45,359 bases of DNA from assembly GCA_017443945.1 (NCBI GenBank), contig JAFSXS010000070.1, forward strand, positions 1-45,359, read 5' to 3'. Of this stretch, positions 8,126 to 15,872 are shown in pieces (the stretch's first letter is position 1; the number at the start of each line of letters is the position of its first letter). Under the pieces are notes generated by a model. That model did not search any database. It saw only the letters and a program-made list of their open reading frames with translations, and had not been told where the DNA came from. Source of the stretch: Synergistaceae bacterium. Lineage in GTDB: Bacteria; Synergistota; Synergistia; Synergistales; Aminobacteriaceae. Position numbers and translations under genes: made by a program.

Positions 8126-9249
8126 AATGGAGTCAGGAGTCAGGAGTCAGGCCTGTCGTATCGTTCTGCATACCTGTATATAATAATGCAGAGGCAGCTT
8201 TAAAACTTGTAAATTATTTGCTTGACTCAGACGATAAACGCTTTGAGGTCGTAATCAGTGATGACGCTTCGAGCGATAACACGCAGGAATTATTGTCAGC
8301 GATTCATGATTCTAGATTCAGATATTACCGCAATGATAAAAATTTGGGTGTTCATAAAAATTGGGAACGTTCTTTATCATTAGGGCGCGGGGAATGGCTT
8401 TATTTCTCGATGGGGCGCGAGGTTCTTCACGGTGATAAAATGTGCAGATTGTTTGAATTTCTCGATTTTGCCCGCGAAAATAATATAACTTACATGAAAG
8501 ACGGCTATTATACGCAAGAAAGTCTAAAAGTTTTCAGCGGAATTAATGCTATGTCTACATTTTTAAGAGTTACTCATCCTACAGCAGATATTTACAACGG
8601 GGAAATTTTTAGAGATATTCCGAATAGAAGACATTATTTCGAGATTTCTGACATGTTCCCGGAAAATTATATTAGACGCGATATGCTCATGAAGGGTAAC
8701 GGGGCATTTATTAACAGTGAAATATATATACGCCACGAGTCATTTACACATGATAAAATGGCGGTAAAATCTACTGTTGAACATGACAAAAATATATATG
8801 ATATGTATTTTGCGCCCCGTAGGCTTATCGTCCAGCATAAAGAATTAATTGACATGATCCTGAAAGATTCATCAGAAAAATTTAGTAAATCCGAGCTTGA
8901 TAAATATTTCGCTAAAAAATTTTACGAGCTTGTAAATCACGTTTCACGAGCATGGAAAAGCTGGTGCAGAAATGATTCAATGTCAATGCATTACGGTTAT
9001 AAAATGAAACACGTTAGCCGGCTGGAAATGCTGTTAAATATTCTCAAGGCATATCGCGCTGTAAAATCGCATTTAAAGCAGCATAAAATTTATTCACTGC
9101 GCAGACAAATTATAATGTACCGCATTCTAGTGAAAATATTTATAGAGCAAACTGGTCAATTAGCGAAAAAATTTGCAAAGATTCTGCTTGAGCCGCTCGG
9201 TATCTGGAAAATTCTTAAAGCTATAAAAAATTTCCCCCGTTCACATTAA
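8103..9249 (+). CDS. Family 2 glycosyltransferase, out of frame at a heptamer repeat
   Basis: Likely transfers a sugar to a surface polysaccharide or lipid. The body (frame of 8161-9249) reads SFCIPVYNN...VVISDDASSDNT...NLGVHKNWERSL, the GT2 nucleotide-sugar fold. The usual DxD after it is replaced by 'YFSMGREVLHGDKM', so the metal-binding site is atypical. The C-terminal ~70 residues are basic and amphipathic and could sit on the membrane. The body has no ATG/GTG in frame before TTG 8218, which would cut off the first strand of the fold. ATGs at 8103 and 8127 lie in another frame, just ahead of three GGAGTCA copies (8129-8149), and run into TAA at 8181. With two copies the frame would join to give 379 residues starting MNDDKIIIMESGVRPVVSFCIPVY. 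So this copy appears to be in an OFF state or is a recent frameshift. Confidence 0.75.
8129..8151 (+). repeat. Heptanucleotide tandem repeat (GGAGTCA)x3
   Basis: Three exact copies of GGAGTCA (8129-8135, 8136-8142, 8143-8149) plus GG. It sits immediately after an ATG (8127) at the start of the glycosyltransferase. Because 7 is not a multiple of 3, each gain or loss of a copy changes the reading frame. The repeat unit contains the pentamer GAGTC that is over-used across the whole window. Confidence 0.9.
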
Positions 9250-9257
9250 GCCGGGGG
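9225..9257 (-). terminator. Bidirectional terminator between glycosyltransferase and DtxR gene
   Basis: CCCCCG (9234-9239) pairs with CGGGGG (9252-9257). On the minus strand the stem is followed by a T-run (the A-run at about 9225-9230 on the plus strand), ending the DtxR-type gene. On the plus strand the following sequence is only moderately T-rich. Confidence 0.65.
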
Positions 9258-9270
9258 AGTGAGCGTTTAT

Positions 9271-9942
9271 TTATTTTGCCTGCTGTTGAATCCAGATCGT
9301 AGCAGCTTCATTCAACGGCAGATTTATTAAATTTTTGCCAAGTTTGCAGGTGAAAATATTTTCTTGTGAGTCAATGGCGGTTAATTTAACTTTTGCTCCC
9401 GTAACGAATCCCATTTCAATTAATTTTTTCCGCAAAGGGTCTTCGGCTGTGTGGCGCAAAATTGCCCCCTCTGAATTTATTTCACAAAGAGTCAACGGCA
9501 CAGGCACAATTAAAATCGGCTTCTCTATCGCTATAAAAATTTCGTCAACCCATGGCTGATGTTCGGCTCTTGCTTTCCTGAAGAACTCTAACAAAGCATA
9601 TAATCTCTCTTCGGTCGTTGTGTCTACATAATGTTCCATTGAGCAGGCCATTTCTGACGAGTGATCGCGATCTAAACCGAGTAACTCATGAAAGAACGCG
9701 CGAAAACCTTCATGACGGCGAAAAACTGTCATGCCCTTGCGCCTTCCTGCGTCTGTTAAATGCAATTTGCTGTAACGTTCATGAGTCAAAAATTCAAGCT
9801 CGACTAATTTCTGCACGGTTGCTGTAACAGTCCCCTTTGTGATCTTGAGTCTTTCGGCCAAGTCAGTAACAGTAACGCTGCGGCCAGTACTCTCAAGCAA
9901 AAATAATTCCTCAAGATAATCTTCTATTCTGGGAGTAATCAT
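9271..9942 (-). CDS. DtxR/MntR-family metal-dependent repressor with FeoA domain
   Basis: 223 residues. The N-terminal winged helix is 'IEDYLEELFLL...VTVTDLAERLKITKGTVTATVQKL'. It is followed by the metal-binding and dimerisation domain ('FRRHEGFRAFFHELLGL...EMACSMEHYV'), with the His/Glu/Cys pattern of Fe/Mn-sensing DtxR proteins. The C-terminal SH3-like FeoA domain (about residues 150-220, 'LRKKLIEMGFVTGAKVKL') follows. It probably represses metal uptake genes when Fe(II) or Mn(II) is abundant; no transport gene is adjacent, so it acts in trans or on itself. The start at ATG 9942 is supported by AGAGGTG upstream. Its own promoter overlaps an imperfect palindrome at 9974-9988, which suggests autoregulation. 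Metal specificity cannot be told from sequence alone. Confidence 0.88.
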   Translation of the reverse strand: MITPRIEDYLEELFLLESTGRSVTVTDLAERLKITKGTVTATVQKLVELEFLTHERYSKLHLTDAGRRKGMTVFRRHEGFRAFFHELLGLDRDHSSEMACSMEHYVDTTTEERLYALLEFFRKARAEHQPWVDEIFIAIEKPILIVPVPLTLCEINSEGAILRHTAEDPLRKKLIEMGFVTGAKVKLTAIDSQENIFTCKLGKNLINLPLNEAATIWIQQQAK

Positions 9943-9973
9943 AAATTTTCACCTCTAAAATTTCGTAATATAC

Positions 9974-9988
9974 ATGAATAATAATCAT
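9974..9988. promoter_or_regulatory. Candidate operator of the DtxR-type repressor
   Basis: ATGAATAATAATCAT is an imperfect palindrome (12 of 15 positions symmetric) about 32 bases upstream of the repressor start. It lies next to a TATATT that could be its -10. Position and symmetry fit an autoregulatory site; AT-rich palindromes also arise by chance. Confidence 0.35.
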
Positions 9989-10084
9989 ATCAGAAAATTT
10001 TTGTTCAGACGCATATTAGCATGAGAGCCGTAAAATTTTTTCAACCAATGAGCTAATGACTCGCAAATTTTTTCGTGCATGTAA

Positions 10085-10090
10085 TATAAT
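10085..10090 (+). promoter_or_regulatory. -10 box upstream of purC
   Basis: Perfect TATAAT inside 'TGTAATATAAT'. No convincing -35 is seen. It would start transcription near 10097, about 30 bases before the purC ATG. This also argues against a longer purC frame starting at 10056. Confidence 0.4.
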
Positions 10091-10127
10091 TTGTCATAGA
10101 TTTTCAGGAAAGGAAAATTTTTTATAC

Positions 10128-10844
10128 ATGAACGACATTAAGAAATTAGATCAAATCTACGAGGGCAAAGCGAAAAAAGTTTTTGCAACATCAAGCCCCG
10201 ATTACTATATAGTCGAATATAAGGACGACGCTACAGCATTTAACGGCCTCAAGCACGGCACAATAACCGGCAAAGGCATAATAAATAATAAAATGAGCAA
10301 TGCAATGTTTCAATTACTAGAGAAAAACGGCGTGAAGACACATTTTGCAGAACAGTTAAGCGACCGGGAGACTCTCGTCAAAGCTGTAAAAATTGTACCC
10401 CTCGAAATAATTATACGCAACGTCGCAGCAGGTTCATTCTCAAAACGTTACGGAGTCGCAGAAGGTACACCGCTGAAAATTTCTACTCTTGAGTTCTCGT
10501 TAAAAGATGATGCACTCAATGACCCGTTAATAAATGACTCTCACATTATAGCATTAGGAGTCGCAACTGAGCAGGAATTATCGCAAATTAGCGCAATGGC
10601 CTACAAGGTTAATGACGTGCTTAAAAACTTTTTCGCAGGAATCGGCATTAAATTAATAGATTTCAAGATCGAGGCCGGAAGACTTCCAAACGGTGAAATA
10701 ATTTTAGCTGATGAAATTTCGCCGGACACTTGCAGATTTTGGGACGCAAAAACTAATGAGAAGCTCGACAAAGACAGATTCAGGCGCGATATGGGCGGAG
10801 TCGAAGAAGCCTATCAGGAAATTTTTGCACGAATCAACGGCTAA
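10128..10844 (+). CDS. purC: Phosphoribosylaminoimidazole-succinocarboxamide synthase
   Basis: SAICAR synthase: ATP-dependent joining of aspartate to CAIR in de novo purine synthesis. 238 residues, the standard bacterial length. Motifs: 'YEGKAKKVF' at the N terminus (ATP-binding lobe), '[15 protein letters not shown]' (phosphoribosyl/CAIR site), '[10 protein letters not shown]' and '[14 protein letters not shown]' (catalytic and metal region). The frame is open up to 10056, but the upstream 24 residues are not family-like. ATG 10128 has AGGAAAGGAAAA upstream and starts the conserved N terminus. purF follows after six bases, so the two genes form an operon feeding IMP synthesis. Confidence 0.95.
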   Translation: MNDIKKLDQIYEGKAKKVFATSSPDYYIVEYKDDATAFNGLKHGTITGKGIINNKMSNAMFQLLEKNGVKTHFAEQLSDRETLVKAVKIVPLEIIIRNVAAGSFSKRYGVAEGTPLKISTLEFSLKDDALNDPLINDSHIIALGVATEQELSQISAMAYKVNDVLKNFFAGIGIKLIDFKIEAGRLPNGEIILADEISPDTCRFWDAKTNEKLDKDRFRRDMGGVEEAYQEIFARING

Positions 10845-10850
10845 TAAAAA

Positions 10851-12227
10851 ATGTCAAGCGAACTTCACGAGGAATGCGGCGTGATTGGTGTATATCGTAA
10901 CGACGAGAGCAAAAACGCAGCTCATTTAGTGTATTACGGGCTGTATGCTCTTCAACATAGAGGACAGGAAAGCGCGGGGATTGCTGCAAATAACTGCGGG
11001 TCTATGGAGTTGCGCAAAGGTTTGGGACTCGCCGGAGAAGTCTTCAGGGGTGAAACTTTTGCGAATTTTCCCGGAAATATAGCTATTGGTCATGTAAGAT
11101 ATTCTACTGCAGGTGATGAAAGCGTCAGGAGTGCCCAGCCTCTTGCAGCAAGTTGCAGACTCGGTGAAATTGCATTAGCTCATAATGGGAATCTCGTAAA
11201 CGCTGACTCATTGCGCGAAATGTTGACTGATGAAGGCGTAATTTTTCACACGACCAGCGACTCAGAGTCAATATTAAATCTCATCTGCCAGCATGGAACG
11301 AGAGGAATTTTGTCCGGCATACAAAACGCTATGAGTCTCATCAAAGGCGCATACGTTCTCGTTATAACAATCGGCGATAAATTAATCGGAGTGAGAGACC
11401 CTTACGGCCTGCACCCTTTATGTATCGGGACTCTTGCGAATAATTCCGGCTATGTTCTTGCGTCTGAGACCTGCGCACTTGAAGCTCTTGACGCTGAATT
11501 TTTGCGCGACGTTACGCCCGGTGAGATTGTCATAATCGATAAAAATGGTCTGCAAAGTATTGAACCTTCACGATGGTGCAAGAAAAATTTATGTGTCTTC
11601 GAGATGGTATATTTTGCGCGTCCTGATAGTATCGTTGACGGAGTTAGCGTTTATGAATTTCGGCGCAAATGCGGAATGAAGCTCGCCCAGCAGAAAAAAA
11701 TTGATGCTGACGTTGTTATGGCTGTTCCTGATTCGGGGATTCCTGCGGCGATTGGTTATGCTGAAGCGTCAGGGATTCCATACGGCGAAGGCTTAATCAA
11801 GAATAAATATATGGGACGGACATTTATTTTGCCCGTTCAAGAACAGAGAGAGGACGCAGTAAGAATCAAATTAGCAACAATCCGGCATAATATCGAGGGC
11901 AAGCGGTTAATTATAATTGATGACTCAATAGTTAGGGGCACGACATTAAAGCGAATCGTCAATCATTTGCGCGAGGCAGGAGCTAAAGAAATTCATGTTT
12001 GTGCCGCGTCTCCTGAAGTAAAATTTTCGTGTTATTTCGGAATTGATACGCCTCACAGAGAAAAATTAATTGCCGTTCAGAAATCTCTTGACGAAATCTG
12101 CAATTATATCGGAGCTGACTCAGTTACTTATTTGAGTGAGGAAAGTTTACAGGAAGTCTGCGGCCAAGATGTTTATTGCAAGGCGTGCTTTAACGGAAAT
12201 TACCCGATGGAAGTGCCGATAAATTAA
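10851..12227 (+). CDS. purF: Amidophosphoribosyltransferase
   Basis: First committed step of purine synthesis: PRPP plus glutamine to phosphoribosylamine. 458 residues. It has a short propeptide (MSSELHEE) before the N-terminal nucleophile C9 ('CGVIGVY'), so self-processing is expected. The glutaminase domain continues to about residue 235. The phosphoribosyltransferase domain carries the PRPP loop 'IIIDDSIVRGTT'. C248, C394, C443 and C446 match the four [4Fe-4S] ligands of the Bacillus subtilis type, so this is the oxygen-sensitive, iron-sulfur form, consistent with an anaerobe. There is no clear ribosome binding site; with only six bases from purC it is probably translated by coupling. Confidence 0.96.
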   Translation: MSSELHEECGVIGVYRNDESKNAAHLVYYGLYALQHRGQESAGIAANNCGSMELRKGLGLAGEVFRGETFANFPGNIAIGHVRYSTAGDESVRSAQPLAASCRLGEIALAHNGNLVNADSLREMLTDEGVIFHTTSDSESILNLICQHGTRGILSGIQNAMSLIKGAYVLVITIGDKLIGVRDPYGLHPLCIGTLANNSGYVLASETCALEALDAEFLRDVTPGEIVIIDKNGLQSIEPSRWCKKNLCVFEMVYFARPDSIVDGVSVYEFRRKCGMKLAQQKKIDADVVMAVPDSGIPAAIGYAEASGIPYGEGLIKNKYMGRTFILPVQEQREDAVRIKLATIRHNIEGKRLIIIDDSIVRGTTLKRIVNHLREAGAKEIHVCAASPEVKFSCYFGIDTPHREKLIAVQKSLDEICNYIGADSVTYLSEESLQEVCGQDVYCKACFNGNYPMEVPIN

Positions 12228-12263
12228 CAAAACATGCTAAAATATTAGCGTTGTGATTTTTTC

Positions 12264-12343
12264 GCGGGGGTGGCGGAATGGTAGACGCGCTAGACTTAGG
12301 ATCTAGTGTCTATGACGTAGGGGTTCAAGTCCCCTCCTCCGCA
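12264..12343 (+). tRNA. tRNA-Leu (anticodon UAG)
   Basis: Acceptor stem GCGGGGG (12264-12270) pairs with CCTCCGC (12336-12342), with A12343 as discriminator. Anticodon stem CTAGA/TCTAG flanks the loop CTTAGGA, giving anticodon TAG (12297-12299), which reads CUN leucine codons. T arm AGGGG-TTCAAGT-CCCCT. A long variable arm marks it as a class II tRNA. The 3' CCA is not encoded. Confidence 0.95.
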
Positions 12344-12374
12344 TCATAAAAATTTTCAGGAGGCTTCACACGTT

Positions 12375-13265
12375 ATGAAGGGCATAGTTTTAGCAGGAGG
12401 CAGCGGCACTCGTTTATATCCCCTTACGCTTGTAACGTCAAAGCAGTTATTACCGGTCTATGATAAGCCTATGATTTATTATCCCATTTCTATATTAATG
12501 CAGGCTCGAATACGCGAGATTTTGATTATTTCGACTCCTGATGATTTGCCGAGATTCGAAAAATTATTAGGCAGCGGCGAAAGATTCGGAGTGAAATTTT
12601 CTTATGCGGAACAGCCTTCACCAGACGGACTCGCGCAGGCATTTATTATCGGTAAAAAATTTATAGGTTCTGACACTGTAGCAATGATTCTCGGCGATAA
12701 CATTTTTTCAGGTCAGGGATTAGTTAAAAGACTCCGAGCAGCAGCAAAGAACGCCGAGTCAGGAAAAGGCGCAACAATTTTCGGATATTATGTCGATGAC
12801 CCTGAAAGATTCGGAATTGTAGAATTTGACTCAGACGGTCATGCAATATCAATCGAGGAGAAGCCCGAACACCCCAAGAGCAATTATTGTGTAACAGGTC
12901 TATATTTTTATGACAATCGCGTAATAGAATTTGCAGAAAATCTCAAGCCTTCAAAGAGGGGAGAACTCGAAATTACAGATCTTAACCGCATATATCTTGA
13001 ATTAAATCAATTAAATGTAGAGCTGCTCGGACAGGGATTCACGTGGCTTGATACCGGGACTCATGAGAGCCTAGCCGACGCAACAAATTTCGTGAAGACA
13101 GTCGAGACCCATCAGCACAGAAAAATTGCATGTCTTGAAGAAATTGCATATCTCAATAAATGGATTACACGCGATGATGTTATGAAAGTTTATGAGGTCT
13201 TACGCAAGAATCAATACGGGCAGTACTTGAAAGACGTTTTAGAGGGGAAATATATAGATGTCTAA
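12375..13265 (+). CDS. rmlA: Glucose-1-phosphate thymidylyltransferase
   Basis: Makes dTDP-glucose from glucose-1-phosphate and dTTP, step one of dTDP-L-rhamnose synthesis. 296 residues, typical. Nucleotide-binding signature '[16 protein letters not shown]' at residues 3-18, then '[15 protein letters not shown]', 'GDNIFSG' (metal Asp), 'EEKP' and '[10 protein letters not shown]' near the C terminus. AGGAGG precedes the ATG. First gene of the rmlA-rmlD-rmlC-rmlB run; it overlaps rmlD by eight bases. It starts 31 bases after tRNA-Leu with no terminator between, so it may be transcribed from the tRNA promoter. Confidence 0.96.
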   Translation: MKGIVLAGGSGTRLYPLTLVTSKQLLPVYDKPMIYYPISILMQARIREILIISTPDDLPRFEKLLGSGERFGVKFSYAEQPSPDGLAQAFIIGKKFIGSDTVAMILGDNIFSGQGLVKRLRAAAKNAESGKGATIFGYYVDDPERFGIVEFDSDGHAISIEEKPEHPKSNYCVTGLYFYDNRVIEFAENLKPSKRGELEITDLNRIYLELNQLNVELLGQGFTWLDTGTHESLADATNFVKTVETHQHRKIACLEEIAYLNKWITRDDVMKVYEVLRKNQYGQYLKDVLEGKYIDV

Positions 13266-14163
13266 AATTTTTATAACCGGTGCAAATGGGCAGTTAGGGC
13301 GAGACTTAATCACCGAGCTTACATCGCGAAATATTGAGTGCACAGCGTCTGATATTCAGGAAAATTTTTCGGGTTCTGAGTCATGCAGATATATAAAACT
13401 TGACATCACTAATTATGAATCAGTAGAAAACGTGATAAAACTTGAACGTCCTGATAGATTAATTCATTGTGCAGCATGGACAGCCGTAGACTTGGCCGAA
13501 GACGAGAGCAATAAACAAAAAGTTTTCGCCGTAAATGTTACAGGAACAGAAAATATCGCGCGTGCCTGTGAAAAATTTAACGTGATTATGACTTACATCA
13601 GCACAGATTATATTTTCAACGGTGAGGGCGCTAAACCTTGGCAGCCTGACGACGAAGCATTTAAACCGGTCAATTATTACGGATTCACTAAGTTACAGGG
13701 AGAATTTGCCGTGAAAAAATTTTTGCGTAAATTCTTTATTGTCCGGATTGCGTGGGCGTTCGGGCCGAGAGGAAATAATTTCGTCAAAACAATGCTGAAA
13801 CTTTCAGATAATCACGAGTCTTTGCGTGTCGTTAATGATCAAATAGGTACGCCTACATACACGCCTGATTTAGCAAAATTATTAGCTGACATGAACGAGT
13901 CTGACAAGTTCGGGATTTATCATGCAACTAATGACGAGCAGAAAAATTTTATCAGCTGGTATGACTTTGCGTGCGAGATTTTCAAGCAGTCAGGAAAAAA
14001 AATAAATGTTATTCCCGTTTCAACGCTCGAATATGGACTCTCGAAAGCAAAAAGGCCGTATAATTCAAGATTGGACAAGAGCAAATTATTAGAGTCAGGA
14101 TTTAATTTATTGCCGGATTGGCGAGACGCTTTAAGGAGGTATTTATCAGCAAATGCAAATTAA
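13258..14163 (+). CDS. rmlD: dTDP-4-dehydrorhamnose reductase
   Basis: Last step to dTDP-L-rhamnose: NAD(P)H reduction of dTDP-4-keto-rhamnose. 301 residues. Rossmann motif '[13 protein letters not shown]' (GxxGxxG) at the N terminus, '[12 protein letters not shown]' and the catalytic '[10 protein letters not shown]' (YxxxK). '[18 protein letters not shown]' and '[14 protein letters not shown]' are family blocks. The start lies within the end of rmlA, with AGAGGGG as ribosome binding site. It overlaps rmlC by 11 bases, so all four genes are tightly coupled. Confidence 0.96.
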   Translation: MSKIFITGANGQLGRDLITELTSRNIECTASDIQENFSGSESCRYIKLDITNYESVENVIKLERPDRLIHCAAWTAVDLAEDESNKQKVFAVNVTGTENIARACEKFNVIMTYISTDYIFNGEGAKPWQPDDEAFKPVNYYGFTKLQGEFAVKKFLRKFFIVRIAWAFGPRGNNFVKTMLKLSDNHESLRVVNDQIGTPTYTPDLAKLLADMNESDKFGIYHATNDEQKNFISWYDFACEIFKQSGKKINVIPVSTLEYGLSKAKRPYNSRLDKSKLLESGFNLLPDWRDALRRYLSANAN

Positions 14164-14707
14164 CGTAGATTACAACGTCGGAGGAATCGAAGGACTTTGT
14201 GTTATTACTCCCAAGATTCACGGGGACTCACGCGGTTACTTCATGGAAAGCTATAATTTAAACGATATGAAAGAGGCCGGCTTCAATATAAATTTCGTGC
14301 AGGACAACCAAAGCAGCAGCACAAAAGGAGTCTTGCGGGGACTTCACTATCAAATAAATTTTCCGCAATGTAAATTAGTTAGAGTTATAAGCGGCTCAGT
14401 ATTTGATGTTGCTGTAGATCTGCGCAAAAATAGCAAGACTTTCGGCAAATATTACGGTCTCGAACTCTCAAGCACTAACTGCAAACAATTTTTAATCCCG
14501 CGCGGCTTTGCACACGGCTTTATAGTTTTGTCGGACACAGCAGAATTTTGCTATAAATGCGACGATTTCTATCACCCTAACGACGAGGGCGGAATAATTT
14601 ATAACGATCCTGATATAAATATTTTATGGCCAAACGTAAATGCGCCGATTCTATTATCAGACAAAGATAAAAATTTGCCGTCATTGAAGGAGGTTATGTC
14701 AGCATGA
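14153..14707 (+). CDS. rmlC: dTDP-4-dehydrorhamnose 3,5-epimerase
   Basis: Epimerises dTDP-4-keto-6-deoxyglucose at C3 and C5. 184 residues, cupin fold. Motifs: 'DSRGYFMESYN', 'NQSSSTKGVLRGLHYQ' (catalytic His), 'SGSVFDVAVDLRK', 'LIPRGFAHGF' and 'CYKCDDFYHP' (catalytic Tyr region). AAGGAGG precedes the start within rmlD. Its TGA overlaps the rmlB ATG (ATGA arrangement). Confidence 0.96.
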   Translation: MQINVDYNVGGIEGLCVITPKIHGDSRGYFMESYNLNDMKEAGFNINFVQDNQSSSTKGVLRGLHYQINFPQCKLVRVISGSVFDVAVDLRKNSKTFGKYYGLELSSTNCKQFLIPRGFAHGFIVLSDTAEFCYKCDDFYHPNDEGGIIYNDPDINILWPNVNAPILLSDKDKNLPSLKEVMSA

Positions 14708-15690
14708 AAATTTTAATCACGGGCGGAGCAGGTTTTATCGGGAGCAACTTTATATTTCACATGTTAGAATCTCACCCCGATTATGAAATTATCTGCGTTG
14801 ACAAATTGACTTATGCAGGAAATATTAACACTCTCAAAGATTTAATTGCTGAAGGGAGAATAAATTTTTTCAGGCTCGACATTTGCGACAGAGAGAGAAT
14901 CTATAATTTATTTGACTCGGAACGTCCTGACATAGTCGTAAATTTTGCGGCAGAGTCTCACGTTGATAGATCCATAGAGTCGCCCGGAATATTTTTATTT
15001 ACGAATACGCTAGGAACAGGGGTATTACTTGACGCGAGCTTAAAATTTGGTGTCAAACGTTTTCATCAGGTCAGCACCGACGAAGTTTACGGAGATTTAC
15101 CGCTTGATAGGCCAGATTTATTTTTCTCGGAAAGTTCGCAGATAAAAGCGTCATCGCCGTATTCAGCGTCGAAGGCAAGTGCTGATTTATTGACTCTCTC
15201 GTATCACAGGACATTTAATTTGCCGGTCAGTATTTCGAGATGTTCAAATAATTATGGGCCTTATCATTTCCCGGAAAAATTGATTCCCCTCATGATAATT
15301 AATGCGCTTCATGATAAAGATTTGCCGGTCTATGGTCAGGGAATAAATGTAAGGGACTGGCTGTTTGTGCGGGATCACTGCCGGGCGATTGATTTAATTA
15401 TTCACGATGAAGGCTCGAACGGTGAAATTTATAATATCGGCGGACATAATGAAATGCGTAATATCGACATAGTAAAATTAATCTGTCATGAGTTAAATAA
15501 ACCTGAGAGTCTCATAAAATTTGTTACTGACAGAAAAGGCCATGACCTTAGATATGCTATTAATCCCGAAAAAATTTATCTGCGCTTAGGGTGGCTGCCT
15601 GAAACGAAATTTGCAGACGGAATAAAGCTCACAATTAAATGGTATCTCGAAAATAAATCGTGGTGGGAGCCGTTAATAAATTCACGATAA
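14704..15690 (+). CDS. rmlB: dTDP-glucose 4,6-dehydratase
   Basis: NAD-dependent dehydration of dTDP-glucose to the 4-keto-6-deoxy sugar. 328 residues. 'MKILITGGAGFIGSNF' binds NAD; 'STDEVYGDL' holds the catalytic Thr-Asp-Glu and 'YSASKAS' the YxxxK pair; 'RCSNNYGPYHFPEKLIPLMI' and 'YGQGINVRDWLFVRDH' are dTDP-sugar binding blocks. AAGGAGG precedes ATG, which overlaps the rmlC stop. Last of the rhamnose operon; a hairpin follows. dTDP-rhamnose presumably supplies surface polysaccharide made by glycosyltransferases such as the one at 8103. Confidence 0.97.
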   Translation: MKILITGGAGFIGSNFIFHMLESHPDYEIICVDKLTYAGNINTLKDLIAEGRINFFRLDICDRERIYNLFDSERPDIVVNFAAESHVDRSIESPGIFLFTNTLGTGVLLDASLKFGVKRFHQVSTDEVYGDLPLDRPDLFFSESSQIKASSPYSASKASADLLTLSYHRTFNLPVSISRCSNNYGPYHFPEKLIPLMIINALHDKDLPVYGQGINVRDWLFVRDHCRAIDLIIHDEGSNGEIYNIGGHNEMRNIDIVKLICHELNKPESLIKFVTDRKGHDLRYAINPEKIYLRLGWLPETKFADGIKLTIKWYLENKSWWEPLINSR

Positions 15691-15702
15691 ATTTTATTTC
15701 CC

Positions 15703-15742
15703 GCCCGTTCGTGTGTTGTGTAGCGGACAGGCAAAATTTTTA
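15703..15742 (+). terminator. Terminator-like hairpin after the rhamnose operon
   Basis: GCCCGTTCG (15703-15711) pairs with CGGACAGGC (15724-15732) with one mismatch and G-T pairs; it is followed by AAAATTTTTATT. The T-run is offset by four As, so efficiency is uncertain. Confidence 0.5.
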
Positions 15743-15872
15743 TTAATACACTCTATCGGGAGCTCTGGCTGCAAAAATAATAGCTGCTATAAATTCGTGA
15801 TAAATCGCGCATAATGTGATAGATTCTTGCATATTAACGTAAATTATAAATGGGAGTCTCGAGTCAATTAAT

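Noticed and set aside
8218-9249. TTG at 8218 as the true start of the glycosyltransferase
   Set aside because: It removes the conserved first strand (SFCIPVYNN) encoded just upstream in the same frame, and there is no ribosome binding site before it. A frame change at the heptamer repeat explains the locus better.
10056-10127. 24-codon N-terminal extension of purC
   Set aside because: Not conserved-looking and overlaps the probable promoter (TATAAT at 10085). ATG 10128 has a good ribosome binding site and gives the standard length.
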